Notes: generated by a model not told the origin, from the sequence alone. A stretch of 64,000 nucleotides of DNA from Anaerostipes caccae L1-92 (GCF_014467075.1 NZ_AP023027.1:953001-1017000), one strand, 5' to 3'. Counted from the stretch's first letter, positions 1 through 7,427 are shown. Numbers and translations are program-made.

Positions 1-2
1 AA

Positions 3-116
3 ATAGAGAAATACCGGGAATCCGGAAAACGTCCGTATCAGAAATTACTGCTGGCAGTCTGCGCAGGGCTTCTGACATTGGCAGTTTCAGCAGTAATGAT
101 CTTTTTACTCCGATAG
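3..116 (+). CDS. C-terminal fragment of a membrane protein (5' end outside window)
   Basis: An open frame enters from the left edge and stops at TAG 114-116. The 37 visible residues are a basic stretch (IEKYRESGKRPYQKL) followed by one hydrophobic helix (LLLAVCAGLLTLAVSAVMIF) and LLR, so the protein ends with a membrane anchor and a very short tail. The family cannot be named from this fragment. No terminator is obvious before the CRISPR-like leader that follows. Confidence 0.45.
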   Translation: MEKYRESGKRPYQKLLLAVCAGLLTLAVSAVMIFLLR

Positions 117-147
117 GGAAGTTTCATGTTTTTTTCAAAAAGAATTG

Positions 148-325
148 TTCGATTTCCCAACCGGTAAATTTAGCGGGTACGAAGAAACCGCATAAAACTG
201 CGGGTTAGAGATTGTTTTTAAAGAAAATTAAAAAAACTGCTGTCGGTTGGGAAAAAATAAGGGAAACGTTGATTTTATCAGGGGAAATGACTATAATGAA
301 AATAAAGAATGGCGGAAATACGTTG
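148..325 (+). promoter_or_regulatory. Leader with promoter of CRISPR-like unit 1
   Basis: AT-rich leader that reads into the repeats at 326. It holds a sigma-A-type promoter: TTGATT 269-274, a 17-nt spacer, and TATAAT 292-297, so transcription should start about 20 nt before the first repeat. Upstream lie an inverted pair, TTTCCCAACC near 153 and GGTTGGGAAA near 245, and a small CCGC/GCGG hairpin. The same elements in the same order occur at 9718-9897 before the second unit, which suggests one functional leader duplicated. The leader assignment is inferred from this pairwise conservation. Confidence 0.7.
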
Positions 326-484
326 GATAAACAATAACAAGAGTTGTATTGAAATGTAGACCGACAGAAAGAAATGCCTCTGGAGATTGATAAACAATAA
401 CAAGAGTTGTATTGAAATACGTCCATGAAGTAATTAAAAATTGGTTTGATTCGGGATAAACAATAACAGGAGTTGTATCAATAT
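326..484 (+). CRISPR. CRISPR-like mini-array 1: three 30-bp repeats, two spacers, no cas genes
   Basis: Repeats lie at 326-355, 389-418 and 455-484. The first two are identical and end with ACAAGAGTTGTATTGAAAT; the third is degenerate at its 3' end (ACAGGAGTTGTATCAATAT), as is usual for a terminal repeat. Spacers are 356-388 (33 nt) and 419-454 (36 nt) and are unrelated to each other. The repeat contains a short palindrome (ACAA-gag-TTGT, extendable to CAAT...ATTG). The ATTGAAAT end resembles class 1 repeats, but the subtype cannot be fixed without cas genes, and none lies in the window. A related unit lies at 9898-10059. Confidence 0.72.
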
Positions 485-622
485 TCAGAGCCATGTAGAT
501 AAAAACAGATTACACTTGTATATTAATTAAAGTTAAAATATTCTTACAGGACACTCGATAGCACATATCATTCGGGGCATGTGCTTTGCATTATAGGGTT
601 TGCAGGAGAGGGGTGTATAACC

Positions 623-949
623 GTGCTGATATTTCTTATATGGCTTCTTATAAGCTGTTCATTTATTATCATTGGCTTATATGCCTTTAACTCAAAGAAG
701 GAAGCTGCCTTTGGTTTCTGGGCAAATGCAGAGGTTTTCCCGGTAAATAATATAAAGTCATACAATCGCGCCATGGGAAAACTATGGTGTACCTTTGGGG
801 CCATTCTGGCTGTTTTAGGTCTGCCGCTTCTGAAAGAACAAAACTCACCATATATTCTGCTTTCAATTTTAGGGGTTATGGCAGAATCCATTGTGGCTAT
901 GGCCGTCTATGTGACAGTGATAGAGAAAAAATATCGAAAGAAGCCCTAA
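623..949 (+). CDS. Small membrane protein, DUF3784-like
   Basis: About 108 residues with three hydrophobic helices: an N-terminal one (LIFLIWLLISCSFIIIGLYAF), a second around YNRAMGKLWCTFGAILAVLG, and a third around ILLSILGVMAESIVAMAVYV, then a basic KKYRKKP tail. The YN-K-LW--FG pattern before the second helix resembles DUF3784 membrane proteins; that family link is tentative and no function is known. GTG 623 is chosen because AGGAGAGGG (604-612) lies 10 nt upstream; the longer ATG frame from 581 has no such site. It stands alone between the CRISPR-like unit and a terminator. Confidence 0.6.
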   Translation: MLIFLIWLLISCSFIIIGLYAFNSKKEAAFGFWANAEVFPVNNIKSYNRAMGKLWCTFGAILAVLGLPLLKEQNSPYILLSILGVMAESIVAMAVYVTVIEKKYRKKP

Positions 950-979
950 ATATTTTTAAGTAAATAGTACAGCTCTGTT

Positions 980-1004
980 AAATCCGGGAATCCCGGATTT
1001 TTTT
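980..1004 (+). terminator. Rho-independent terminator
   Basis: AAATCCGGG and CCCGGATTT form a 9-bp stem with a 3-nt loop, followed by a T run. It ends the small membrane protein gene. Confidence 0.85.
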
Positions 1005-1008
1005 ATAT

Positions 1009-1131
1009 CATAGGAAAGTTCTACGACCTTCCCTATGACATAAAAAACGCTCCGCGGGCTGTACACAGGTGCGTAAGGAAGTTATTTGACTACGTCAAAC
1101 CGCATCTGGTACGCAAAGCTGTCAAGCCTCT
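1009..1131. repeat. Dispersed structured repeat, copy A
   Basis: About 122 bp, roughly 90% identical to 57946-58068 by eye. Hairpin 1 pairs CATAGG with CCTATG. Hairpin 2 is compound: CAGGTGCG (1066-1073) with CGCATCTG (1101-1108) outside, and TTTGAC with GTCAAA inside around a TAC loop. Similarity to the other copy stops near GTCAAGCC. No protein is encoded. Together with the promoter-like TATAAT at 1267-1272 it accounts for the gene-free stretch 950-1318; nothing else is recognisable there. Confidence 0.75.
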
Positions 1132-1318
1132 GTTATGTCTATGTGTGAGGGAATTCTTGAGAAACTTTTTCATTCGAAGACGTCAGCATCGAAACAAACC
1201 GTATTTCTCACAGAGTACATCCATTTCACCCCAAAATAAGGCTGTTTTCTTTTTTTTCTTATGTAGTATAATAGGACTGTAATTATAAGACAAATTTGCG
1301 GAAAGGATGGGACGTGCA

Positions 1319-2290
1319 ATGGGGCTTACCCTTCATTACCGGAAAGAAAAGAGAGGGCTTAGGCTGGTCCGCTGTTATGGAAATGACAGTGTTGTTTCGC
1401 TGCCGGATACTGTGGACGGACAGCCTTTCAAAATATTAGGAGACTATGCATTTTCCCAGTGGAAGAAACAGGAAGAGGAAGATGTAGAAATATATGATGT
1501 AACAAATAATGTATTGCAGGACGATGAAAAGGAACTGCTCTGCGGGAATCTGATTGAAGCAGTGCATCTTCCTGATAAAACAGAGGAATTGGGCAAATAT
1601 GCATTCTACGGATGCAGCAATCTCAAAAAACTGACTTTTTCAGATGCACTGAAAGGTACCGGAACCGGAGTGTTTAACGGGTGCAGGCTCCGCTACGTGG
1701 AGATTTTCTGCAAGAAAGGGAAAAGCACATGCCTGAAAGATATTGTCGGAGAAATCCGATATGAGCTGTATGCCGATCTGCATTACCGCACAGAAGACGG
1801 GACCCAAAAGACAGCTAAGCTGGTCTTTCCCGAATTTTATGAAGAGGCGGTAGAAAATACTCCGGCAAGGATCATTGAGAAATATTTTAACGGGTCGGGC
1901 TATAAGTATCGTCAGTGTTTTCAGAAAAGGGAAGTGGACTATCAGGCCTATGACAGGCTGTTTTCTGTGGCAGAGATAGAAGAACGGCCGGAACTGGTAT
2001 CGGAAATTGCCGTCCGGCGGCTCAGATATCCATATGAACTGAGTGAAAAAGCAAGAAAAGAGTATACAGCATATGTAAAAGACCATGCAAAGAATATAGC
2101 AGAAGGATTTGCCCAACAGCGTGATATGGAAGCACTGCGGTTCTTATCGAAAGAGGGTCTTTGGAATGAGAATGCCATGGAAGCGGCCATTGAGCAGGCA
2201 TCCTCGCAGAAAGACGGAGAAACTATGAGTTTTTTGATGAATGAAAAGCAGCGCCTGTTTCCTCCGAAAAAGAAAATTTTTGAGTTATAG
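1319..2290 (+). CDS. Leucine-rich-repeat (BspA/LRR_5-type) protein, first gene of a vWA/MoxR operon
   Basis: About 323 residues, probably cytoplasmic: no signal peptide or membrane helix. The N-terminal part carries LRR_5/BspA-like units (VVSLPDTVDGQPFKILGDYAF; LIEAVHLPDKTEELGKYAFYGCSNLKKLTF). The C-terminal half is helical and charged, without a recognised domain. BspA-type repeats usually bind proteins, so a recognition or scaffolding role for the following vWA/AAA pair is inference. It is followed after 11 nt by the vWA gene. The start is uncertain: ATG 1307 touches the GGAAAGG site, so ATG 1319 (11 nt from AAGGA) is preferred. Confidence 0.7.
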   Translation: MGLTLHYRKEKRGLRLVRCYGNDSVVSLPDTVDGQPFKILGDYAFSQWKKQEEEDVEIYDVTNNVLQDDEKELLCGNLIEAVHLPDKTEELGKYAFYGCSNLKKLTFSDALKGTGTGVFNGCRLRYVEIFCKKGKSTCLKDIVGEIRYELYADLHYRTEDGTQKTAKLVFPEFYEEAVENTPARIIEKYFNGSGYKYRQCFQKREVDYQAYDRLFSVAEIEERPELVSEIAVRRLRYPYELSEKARKEYTAYVKDHAKNIAEGFAQQRDMEALRFLSKEGLWNENAMEAAIEQASSQKDGETMSFLMNEKQRLFPPKKKIFEL

Positions 2291-2301
2291 TTAGGAGAAA
2301 T

Positions 2302-3621
2302 ATGCAGAAAGAAACAGAAAAAGCAGAGAGGCTTGCCGAAGCCGGAAAGCAGATCCTCATGGCTTCAAGAGATGAACTTTATCTGCACATGAGGTTCATG
2401 GATCTGGCATTGAGCAGCTTTTTTTATACAAGCCATGCAGACGCAGAGAGAATCGCTTCTGACGGCAGAGTGATATACTTCCATCCGGGATATCTGGCGA
2501 AGCTGTATGCACAGGACAGAAGAATGGTGAACCGGATGTATCTCCATTTGGTACTGCACTGTCTTTTTCACCATCTGACCGGGCAGAAAAACAGGGAAAA
2601 AGAATTGTGGGATATCAGCTGTGATATTGCTGTGGAATCCGTGATCGATCAGTGGAAGACCGGAGCGGTTTCTTTATATGGCACTGCGTTCCGCAAAGAT
2701 ATTTATAAACGCCTCAAAAAAGAACTGAAGGTGCTGACGGCGGAAGGCATCTATAAAAGGATCCGGGAATGGGAACTCACAGAAGCGGAAATAAAGCGCA
2801 TTGGGGAAGAGTTTGTCATGGACAGCCACAGCTTCTGGCCGGAGAAAGACCAGCCGAAGATGCAGCAGGAGATTCAGAACCAGTGGCAGGACATCAGTGA
2901 AAAGATGGAACTGGATATGGAGACATTCTCCCAGGAGATGTCTGCGGACGCGGGAGATATGGTACGGCAGATGCAGATCGAAAACAGGGAGAGGTATGAT
3001 TACCGGGAATTTCTGAAAAAATTTGCGGTGCTTAAAGAGGAAATCGGTGTGGACGAGGATTCTTTCGACTATGTGTTCTACACCTACGGGCTTCGTATGT
3101 ACGGAAATATGCCCCTGGTGGAGCCGCAGGAGTGGAAAGAAGTAAAGAAAGTAGAAGAATTTGCGATCGTCATTGATACGTCCATGTCCTGTTCCGGTGA
3201 ACTGGTAAAGAAATTTTTGGAAGAGACCTATGGAATTTTAAAGGAAGAAGAGACATTTCTTCGTAAGGTCAACATCCATATCATTCAGTGTGATGAAAAA
3301 ATCCAGGAAGATAAAAAGATCCGGGATGAAAAAGAACTGAAAGAATATATGGAACATCTGGAGCTCAAAGGGGAAGGCGGCACAGACTTCCGTCCGGCAT
3401 TTGAGTATATAGCAAGACTCATGGAAGAAGGAGAGTTTTACAGCCTGAAGGGAGTTTTGTATTTCACAGACGGGCAGGGGATTTATCCGAAAAAAAAGCC
3501 GCCGTTTGAGACTGCCTTTATTTTCATGGAAGAAGAATACGAGGATGCCCAGGTGCCGCCGTGGGCGATGAAACTGATTGTTTGTGAGGAAGAACTTGAA
3601 GGAGAAGATTATGGACATTAA
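2302..3621 (+). CDS. DUF2201-type putative metallopeptidase/vWA protein
   Basis: 439 residues with two parts. Residues ~20-250 resemble the DUF2201 N-terminal metallopeptidase-like region, but the HExxH site reads HLVLH (82-86), so the catalytic Glu is replaced by Leu; H82, H86, H90/H91 and the following WDISCDIAVE remain. Residues ~285-435 are a von Willebrand A domain with an apparently complete MIDAS: D292-T-S-M-S, GGTDFRP and FTDG. In vWA/MoxR pairs the vWA protein is the partner of the AAA+ ATPase in complex remodelling (family knowledge). The gene overlaps the ATPase gene by 11 bp, indicating coupled translation. RBS TAGGAGA precedes ATG 2302. Confidence 0.85.
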   Translation: MQKETEKAERLAEAGKQILMASRDELYLHMRFMDLALSSFFYTSHADAERIASDGRVIYFHPGYLAKLYAQDRRMVNRMYLHLVLHCLFHHLTGQKNREKELWDISCDIAVESVIDQWKTGAVSLYGTAFRKDIYKRLKKELKVLTAEGIYKRIREWELTEAEIKRIGEEFVMDSHSFWPEKDQPKMQQEIQNQWQDISEKMELDMETFSQEMSADAGDMVRQMQIENRERYDYREFLKKFAVLKEEIGVDEDSFDYVFYTYGLRMYGNMPLVEPQEWKEVKKVEEFAIVIDTSMSCSGELVKKFLEETYGILKEEETFLRKVNIHIIQCDEKIQEDKKIRDEKELKEYMEHLELKGEGGTDFRPAFEYIARLMEEGEFYSLKGVLYFTDGQGIYPKKKPPFETAFIFMEEEYEDAQVPPWAMKLIVCEEELEGEDYGH

Positions 3622-5086
3622 GCGTGCGAAACAGGAAATCAAAGATTCTGTGGAAGCGTATTTAAATAAAAATGAGTACGGGGAATACCGGATACCGGCG
3701 CTCAGACAGAGGCCGGTCCTTTTGATGGGGCCTCCGGGAATCGGAAAGACACAGATCATGGAACAGATTGCAAAGGAATGCGGCATTGGACTGGTGGCTT
3801 ATACGATCACCCATCACACAAGACAAAGTGCCGTAGGGCTTCCGTTCATCAAAGAAAAAACTTACGGCGGTGTCAGCTACTCTGTGACAGAGTATACGAT
3901 GAGCGAGATTATCGCTTCGGTATATGAAAAAATCGAACAGACCGGCCTTCAGGAGGGTATCTTATTTATCGATGAGATCAACTGTGTCTCTGAGACACTT
4001 GCGCCGACGATGCTGCAGTTTCTCCAGTGCAAGACTTTTGGGAATCAGAAGGTGCCGGAGGGATGGGTCATCGTGGCAGCCGGCAATCCTCCGGAGTACA
4101 ATAAGTCTGTCCGTGAGTTTGATGTGGTGACGTTAGACCGGATCAAACTGATCGATGTGGAAGCTGACTATGAGGTCTGGAAAGAATATGCATACAAAGC
4201 CGGAATCCATCCGGCCATTATGGCTTATCTTGAAATTCGCAAACATCATTTTTACAGGATGGAGACGACGGTGGACGGAAAAGCCTTTGTGACTGCCAGA
4301 GGATGGGAGGATTTGTCCGACTTTATGAAGGCATACGAAGGACTTGGAAAGACGGTTGATCGGGATGTAATCTATCAGTATATCCGGCATTTAGGGATTG
4401 CCAAAGAGTTTGCAAATTATTTGGAGCTTTACAGAAAATACAGAAAGGACTATAAGATTGACGAGATCCTTGAGGGTTCTTTCACAGAAGATATGCTGGA
4501 GAAACTGAAATTCGCTCCGTTTGACGAGCGGCTCAGCATTGTCCATCTGCTGAACGGAAAATTAAATGAGTTTTTCATGGAATATGCGAAAACAGATGCC
4601 TATGTAAGCGAACTGTTTTCATGGCTGAAAGACTACATGGAGCATGGGTCCATGGAGGAAACGCTGAAAAAAGCCGAGGCAGAATTCCGGGAGAGAAAGA
4701 AAGCAGAGCAGATATCAAAGGAAGAGGAACATATTTGGAAGAAGGTCATCGGGAGGCTGGAAAATTATCTTGAAGATTTGAAGAGAGAGAAACCGCAGGA
4801 TGAACCGAAAGCGGTTCGGAGCTGGTTTAAAGCAGAGACAGAAAGCAGGGAACAGCTGGTGGAGAAGATTTCAGATGCTCTTCTTTATGCCTTTGATTTT
4901 ATGGAGGCAGCCTTTGGGGACGGACAGGAAATGGTAGTCTTTATCACGGAGCTGAATGTGAATTATTACAGCGTCCGATTTATCAAAGAAAACGGCTGTG
5001 ATCCTTATTATAAATATAATAAAGGCCTGCTTTTTGATGAAAGACAGGAAGGGATTCTTGAGCAGATCAAAGACGCGGTGAGATAA
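3611..5086 (+). CDS. MoxR-type AAA+ ATPase
   Basis: 491 residues. The AAA+ core has Walker A GPPGIGKT (about 40-47), Walker B LFIDEIN near residue 120, and a sensor-1-like GNPPEYN, followed by a lid and a long helical, lysine/glutamate-rich C-terminal region (about 350-491) longer than in minimal MoxR proteins. MoxR ATPases act as chaperones that remodel or activate complexes together with vWA proteins. Start ATG 3611 is chosen because GAAGGAGAA lies just upstream and because it places the gene in an ATG/stop overlap with the vWA gene. The ring substrate is unknown; the LRR and vWA neighbours are the likely partners. Confidence 0.88.
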   Translation: MDIKRAKQEIKDSVEAYLNKNEYGEYRIPALRQRPVLLMGPPGIGKTQIMEQIAKECGIGLVAYTITHHTRQSAVGLPFIKEKTYGGVSYSVTEYTMSEIIASVYEKIEQTGLQEGILFIDEINCVSETLAPTMLQFLQCKTFGNQKVPEGWVIVAAGNPPEYNKSVREFDVVTLDRIKLIDVEADYEVWKEYAYKAGIHPAIMAYLEIRKHHFYRMETTVDGKAFVTARGWEDLSDFMKAYEGLGKTVDRDVIYQYIRHLGIAKEFANYLELYRKYRKDYKIDEILEGSFTEDMLEKLKFAPFDERLSIVHLLNGKLNEFFMEYAKTDAYVSELFSWLKDYMEHGSMEETLKKAEAEFRERKKAEQISKEEEHIWKKVIGRLENYLEDLKREKPQDEPKAVRSWFKAETESREQLVEKISDALLYAFDFMEAAFGDGQEMVVFITELNVNYYSVRFIKENGCDPYYKYNKGLLFDERQEGILEQIKDAVR

Positions 5087-5202
5087 GGATTTTAGATTTA
5101 CAAAGAGCTGAAAGCAAGTTAAACTAGAGATATAAAGAGATGGAAGACCAACCGGGAAAGCGCAGGACAGATCAGCAGTTATGCAGAGGAAAGGAGCCTT
5201 TT

Positions 5203-5589
5203 ATGAACAAAGATCTAAAGTATGAGAATTATCTGACACAGCCGAATCCACTTCCTTTTGAGGAAGCAATGGAGATTTATGAGGCGATCCTTCAGAATTC
5301 GCCGGAGGATGACGAGGAGTTTGAAGAATTTTGGGAACTGGCTCTGAGTGCAATGACGGTCTATGCGGATCTCAGGGCAAATTGGAAGCAGATCAGGAAA
5401 GGCCAGCGGGATAATGACGGAAGGACGAGAAAGCATGACAATGTCATACACACGCTGAATCTGTTAAGCGGTATGATGGAGCAGAGAGGGCTGGACGTTT
5501 CATGGAGGAAGCAGCTCGGTGACCAGAGAAAACGGATTGGCGATTTTGCCTGCTATATAGCGATGCTTTACGGCTTATCTGCGCGCTAG
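5203..5589 (+). CDS. Hypothetical acidic small protein in the vWA/MoxR operon
   Basis: 128 residues, no signal peptide, no membrane helix, predicted mostly helical and acidic (for example NSPEDDEEFEEFWELA). No family is recognised. ATG 5203 (MNKDLKYENYL) follows an AAAGGAGCC site with good spacing; the longer frame from 5140 has no RBS and its extra residues look non-coding. It lies about 115 nt after the MoxR gene and 14 nt before the macrodomain gene, so it is probably co-transcribed with at least the latter. Confidence 0.65.
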   Translation: MNKDLKYENYLTQPNPLPFEEAMEIYEAILQNSPEDDEEFEEFWELALSAMTVYADLRANWKQIRKGQRDNDGRTRKHDNVIHTLNLLSGMMEQRGLDVSWRKQLGDQRKRIGDFACYIAMLYGLSAR

Positions 5590-5603
5590 AAAGGAAATGT
5601 AAC

Positions 5604-6107
5604 ATGGAAATAAAGATAACCCTGGGTGATATCACAAAGGTTCCGGCAGATGCCATCGTCAATGCTGCCAATCCGACGCTTTTGGGCGGAGGGGGTGTGG
5701 ACGGTGCCATCCATGCGGCGGCCGGACCCGAACTTTTGGCAGAGTGCCGCACCCTGGGCGGATGTGATACCGGAGATGCGAAGATTACGAAAGCGTACAG
5801 ACTTCCTGCACAATATGTGATTCACACGCCCGGACCGGTGTGGAGAGACGGGGATGACTGTGAGGAAGAACTTTTAGCTGACTGCTACAAAAGCTGTCTT
5901 AAGCTGGCCGCAGAGCATGGATGCAGGCATGTGACCTTTCCGTCCATCAGCACGGGCCTGTTCCGGTTTCCGCTCTCAAAGGCTGCGCCGATTGCGGTGA
6001 GGACCATAAAAGAATTCTGCAAAAACAAAGATATTTTTGACTGCATTGAATTCGTCTGTTTCGACGAAAAGACAAAAAAAGCATATGAAACTGCGCTGGA
6101 GGATTAA
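5604..6107 (+). CDS. Macrodomain protein, O-acetyl-ADP-ribose deacetylase-like (YmdB type)
   Basis: 167 residues covering one macrodomain. The ADP-ribose pocket motifs are present: GDIT near the start, NAANPTLLGGGGVDGAIHAA (about 20-39), and STGLFRFPL in the C-terminal half. Such proteins bind ADP-ribose and many hydrolyse O-acetyl-ADP-ribose or mono-ADP-ribose from protein targets in the cytoplasm. RBS GAAAGGAAATG precedes ATG 5604. It closes the vWA/MoxR run; whether it functionally belongs to it (for instance to remove ADP-ribose from a target) is speculation. Its stop overlaps the convergent Crp/Fnr gene by 4 bp. Confidence 0.9.
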   Translation: MEIKITLGDITKVPADAIVNAANPTLLGGGGVDGAIHAAAGPELLAECRTLGGCDTGDAKITKAYRLPAQYVIHTPGPVWRDGDDCEEELLADCYKSCLKLAAEHGCRHVTFPSISTGLFRFPLSKAAPIAVRTIKEFCKNKDIFDCIEFVCFDEKTKKAYETALED

Positions 6108-6769
6108 ACACCGGCAGTATGTTCCGGGAGAAGGCGGACCATTCTTTTTTCAGAGGAAAGGATGCCGTCTTCTTTCATTTTTTTCAGCTCCCGCATCATT
6201 GCACTCCGGTCTACGGACAGATAATCCGCCAAATCTGACATGGTAAACGGGATATGAAAAGAACTGGATTTCTGCCGCAGGGATTCCTGCATGAAATAAC
6301 AATATAGCTTTTCACGGATGGTGCGCTTGCTCAAAACCTCGACTCTCTGGCTGAGACTCATAGTTTTTTGAGATATCAGCCAGGTGACATTCTGGATCAG
6401 CCGGATATGGCAGGCACAGGCATTAGTGCAGGGCTTCATGAGAGACTCATAATCGATCATGAGTACCCTGCATTCGGTATCACACTTCAGGTGAATATCT
6501 TCATACTCTTCAGAATGAAAAGCCAGAATTTCACCAAATACACTGTTTGTCTCCAGCTTCTCTAAAATGGTCCGGCTTCCGTTGAATTCATAGCGCAGCA
6601 CGGAAGCAGTGCCGGAGAGAAGAACGCCCATGACAGGTTTTTGGGAAGAAAAATGATGGATCATTTCACCGGAAGAAAACAGTTTTTCCTCAGAGTGAAA
6701 ACAGTTCAGCATTTTCAGGCAGTCCTTGGATGTGATATCTGTGAACAGCGGATTTTCATTGTACTGCAT
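6104..6769 (-). CDS. Crp/Fnr-family transcriptional regulator
   Basis: 221 residues: N-terminal cyclic-nucleotide-binding-like beta-roll (about 15-120, with GVLLSGTASVLRYEFNG and FGEI) and a C-terminal winged helix (about 150-215, FTMSDLADYLSVDRSAMMREL as recognition helix region). There are three Cys at C108, C112 and C114 (CTNACAC; approximate numbering), but no classical N-terminal Fnr four-Cys set, so any redox or metal sensing is unproven. It is transcribed away from the rubredoxin gene; the palindrome TGTTGCA-AA-TGCAACA 35 bp upstream of its start is a candidate operator for autoregulation. Confidence 0.88.
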   Translation of the reverse strand: MQYNENPLFTDITSKDCLKMLNCFHSEEKLFSSGEMIHHFSSQKPVMGVLLSGTASVLRYEFNGSRTILEKLETNSVFGEILAFHSEEYEDIHLKCDTECRVLMIDYESLMKPCTNACACHIRLIQNVTWLISQKTMSLSQRVEVLSKRTIREKLYCYFMQESLRQKSSSFHIPFTMSDLADYLSVDRSAMMRELKKMKEDGILSSEKRMVRLLPEHTAGV

Positions 6770-6804
6770 AAAAAAACCTCCTTTTTTTTAATATGGCATA
6801 TAAA

Positions 6805-6820
6805 TGTTGCAAATGCAACA
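6805..6820. promoter_or_regulatory. Candidate Crp/Fnr operator palindrome
   Basis: TGTTGCA-AA-TGCAACA is a perfect 7+7 palindrome with a 2-nt centre, 36 nt upstream of the divergently read Crp/Fnr gene. Length and symmetry fit a Crp/Fnr dimer site; binding is inferred. Confidence 0.5.
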
Positions 6821-6879
6821 GAAAAAATCATGGGCAGCATGGTATACTTACGTCACAGATGAAAGATAATATGATACCA

Positions 6880-7049
6880 GGGTCAAAAGGGTATGCGTTT
6901 CATGCTTGTATGAAAAAGCAGGGCTTTGGGACCCATAAAACATGAGAAAGCAGCCCGATTAGGGCGGATTTCGAATGTTTTTAGGATTGTGGGAGCACAA
7001 AGTGCGGAACAATCCGCAGGTATCTGGGGGTCAAAATACCTTTTGACCC
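6880..7049. repeat. Palindromic intergenic element with GGGTCAAAA ends
   Basis: GGGTCAAAA occurs at 6880-6888 and again at 7028-7036, the second one paired through TACC to TTTTGACCC (7041-7049) as a perfect 9-bp hairpin. GGTAT/ATACC pairs accompany both. The bases between show no convincing gene. Together with the Crp/Fnr palindrome this is all that can be seen in the 6770-7092 gap; it may be a small palindromic repeat element or a regulatory region for rubredoxin. Confidence 0.45.
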
Positions 7050-7092
7050 TTACATCACAATATGAATAAGTTAATAGATGGAGGTAACAACA

Positions 7093-7251
7093 ATGAAAAA
7101 ATATCTTTGCGAACCATGCGGCTATGAATACGATCCGGCAGAAGGTGATCCGAGTCAGGGAATCGAACCGGGAACAGCTTTTGAGGATCTTCCGGAAGAT
7201 TGGGTCTGCCCGATCTGCGGTCTTGGAAAAGACGTATTTGTAGAAGCATAA
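7093..7251 (+). CDS. Rubredoxin
   Basis: 52 residues, the standard size for rubredoxin. The two iron-binding knuckles are complete: C6-E-P-C9-G-Y and C39-P-I-C42-G, with the conserved YDPAEGDP and PEDWVCP segments. It is a cytoplasmic one-electron carrier with a single Fe(Cys)4 site, in anaerobes usually serving oxygen or superoxide detoxification. GGAGGTAAC precedes ATG 7093. No reductase or rubrerythrin gene is adjacent. A terminator follows at once, so it is monocistronic. Confidence 0.96.
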   Translation: MKKYLCEPCGYEYDPAEGDPSQGIEPGTAFEDLPEDWVCPICGLGKDVFVEA

Positions 7252-7289
7252 ATTTTTCTTTAGCATAGTATTCATTATAACCGGAGTTG

Positions 7290-7323
7290 AAAACGTCCCG
7301 CAGATTTTTGTGGGACGTTTTTC
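7290..7323 (+). terminator. Rho-independent terminator after rubredoxin
   Basis: AAACGTCCC pairs with GGGACGTTT, followed by T residues. Confidence 0.85.
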
Positions 7324-7358
7324 CGTTCAGAAGCTTTCTTCTGCTTTTCAGGCCCCTA

Positions 7359-7386
7359 TTGTCCTGCTGAAAAAATGTGATATAAT
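7359..7386 (+). promoter_or_regulatory. Promoter of the ybaK-carbonic anhydrase-fluC operon
   Basis: TTGTCC (7359-7364), 16-nt spacer, TATAAT (7381-7386), 42 nt before the first start codon. Confidence 0.65.
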
Positions 7387-7427
7387 AGACAGCAACATAC
7401 ATTCTATGAATGTTGGGAGGAAGGAAC

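Noticed and set aside
205..494. Minus-strand open frames through the first CRISPR-like repeats (FQYNSCYCLS repeats)
   Set aside because: The repeated peptide is only the translation of the DNA repeats; no RBS and no family resemblance.
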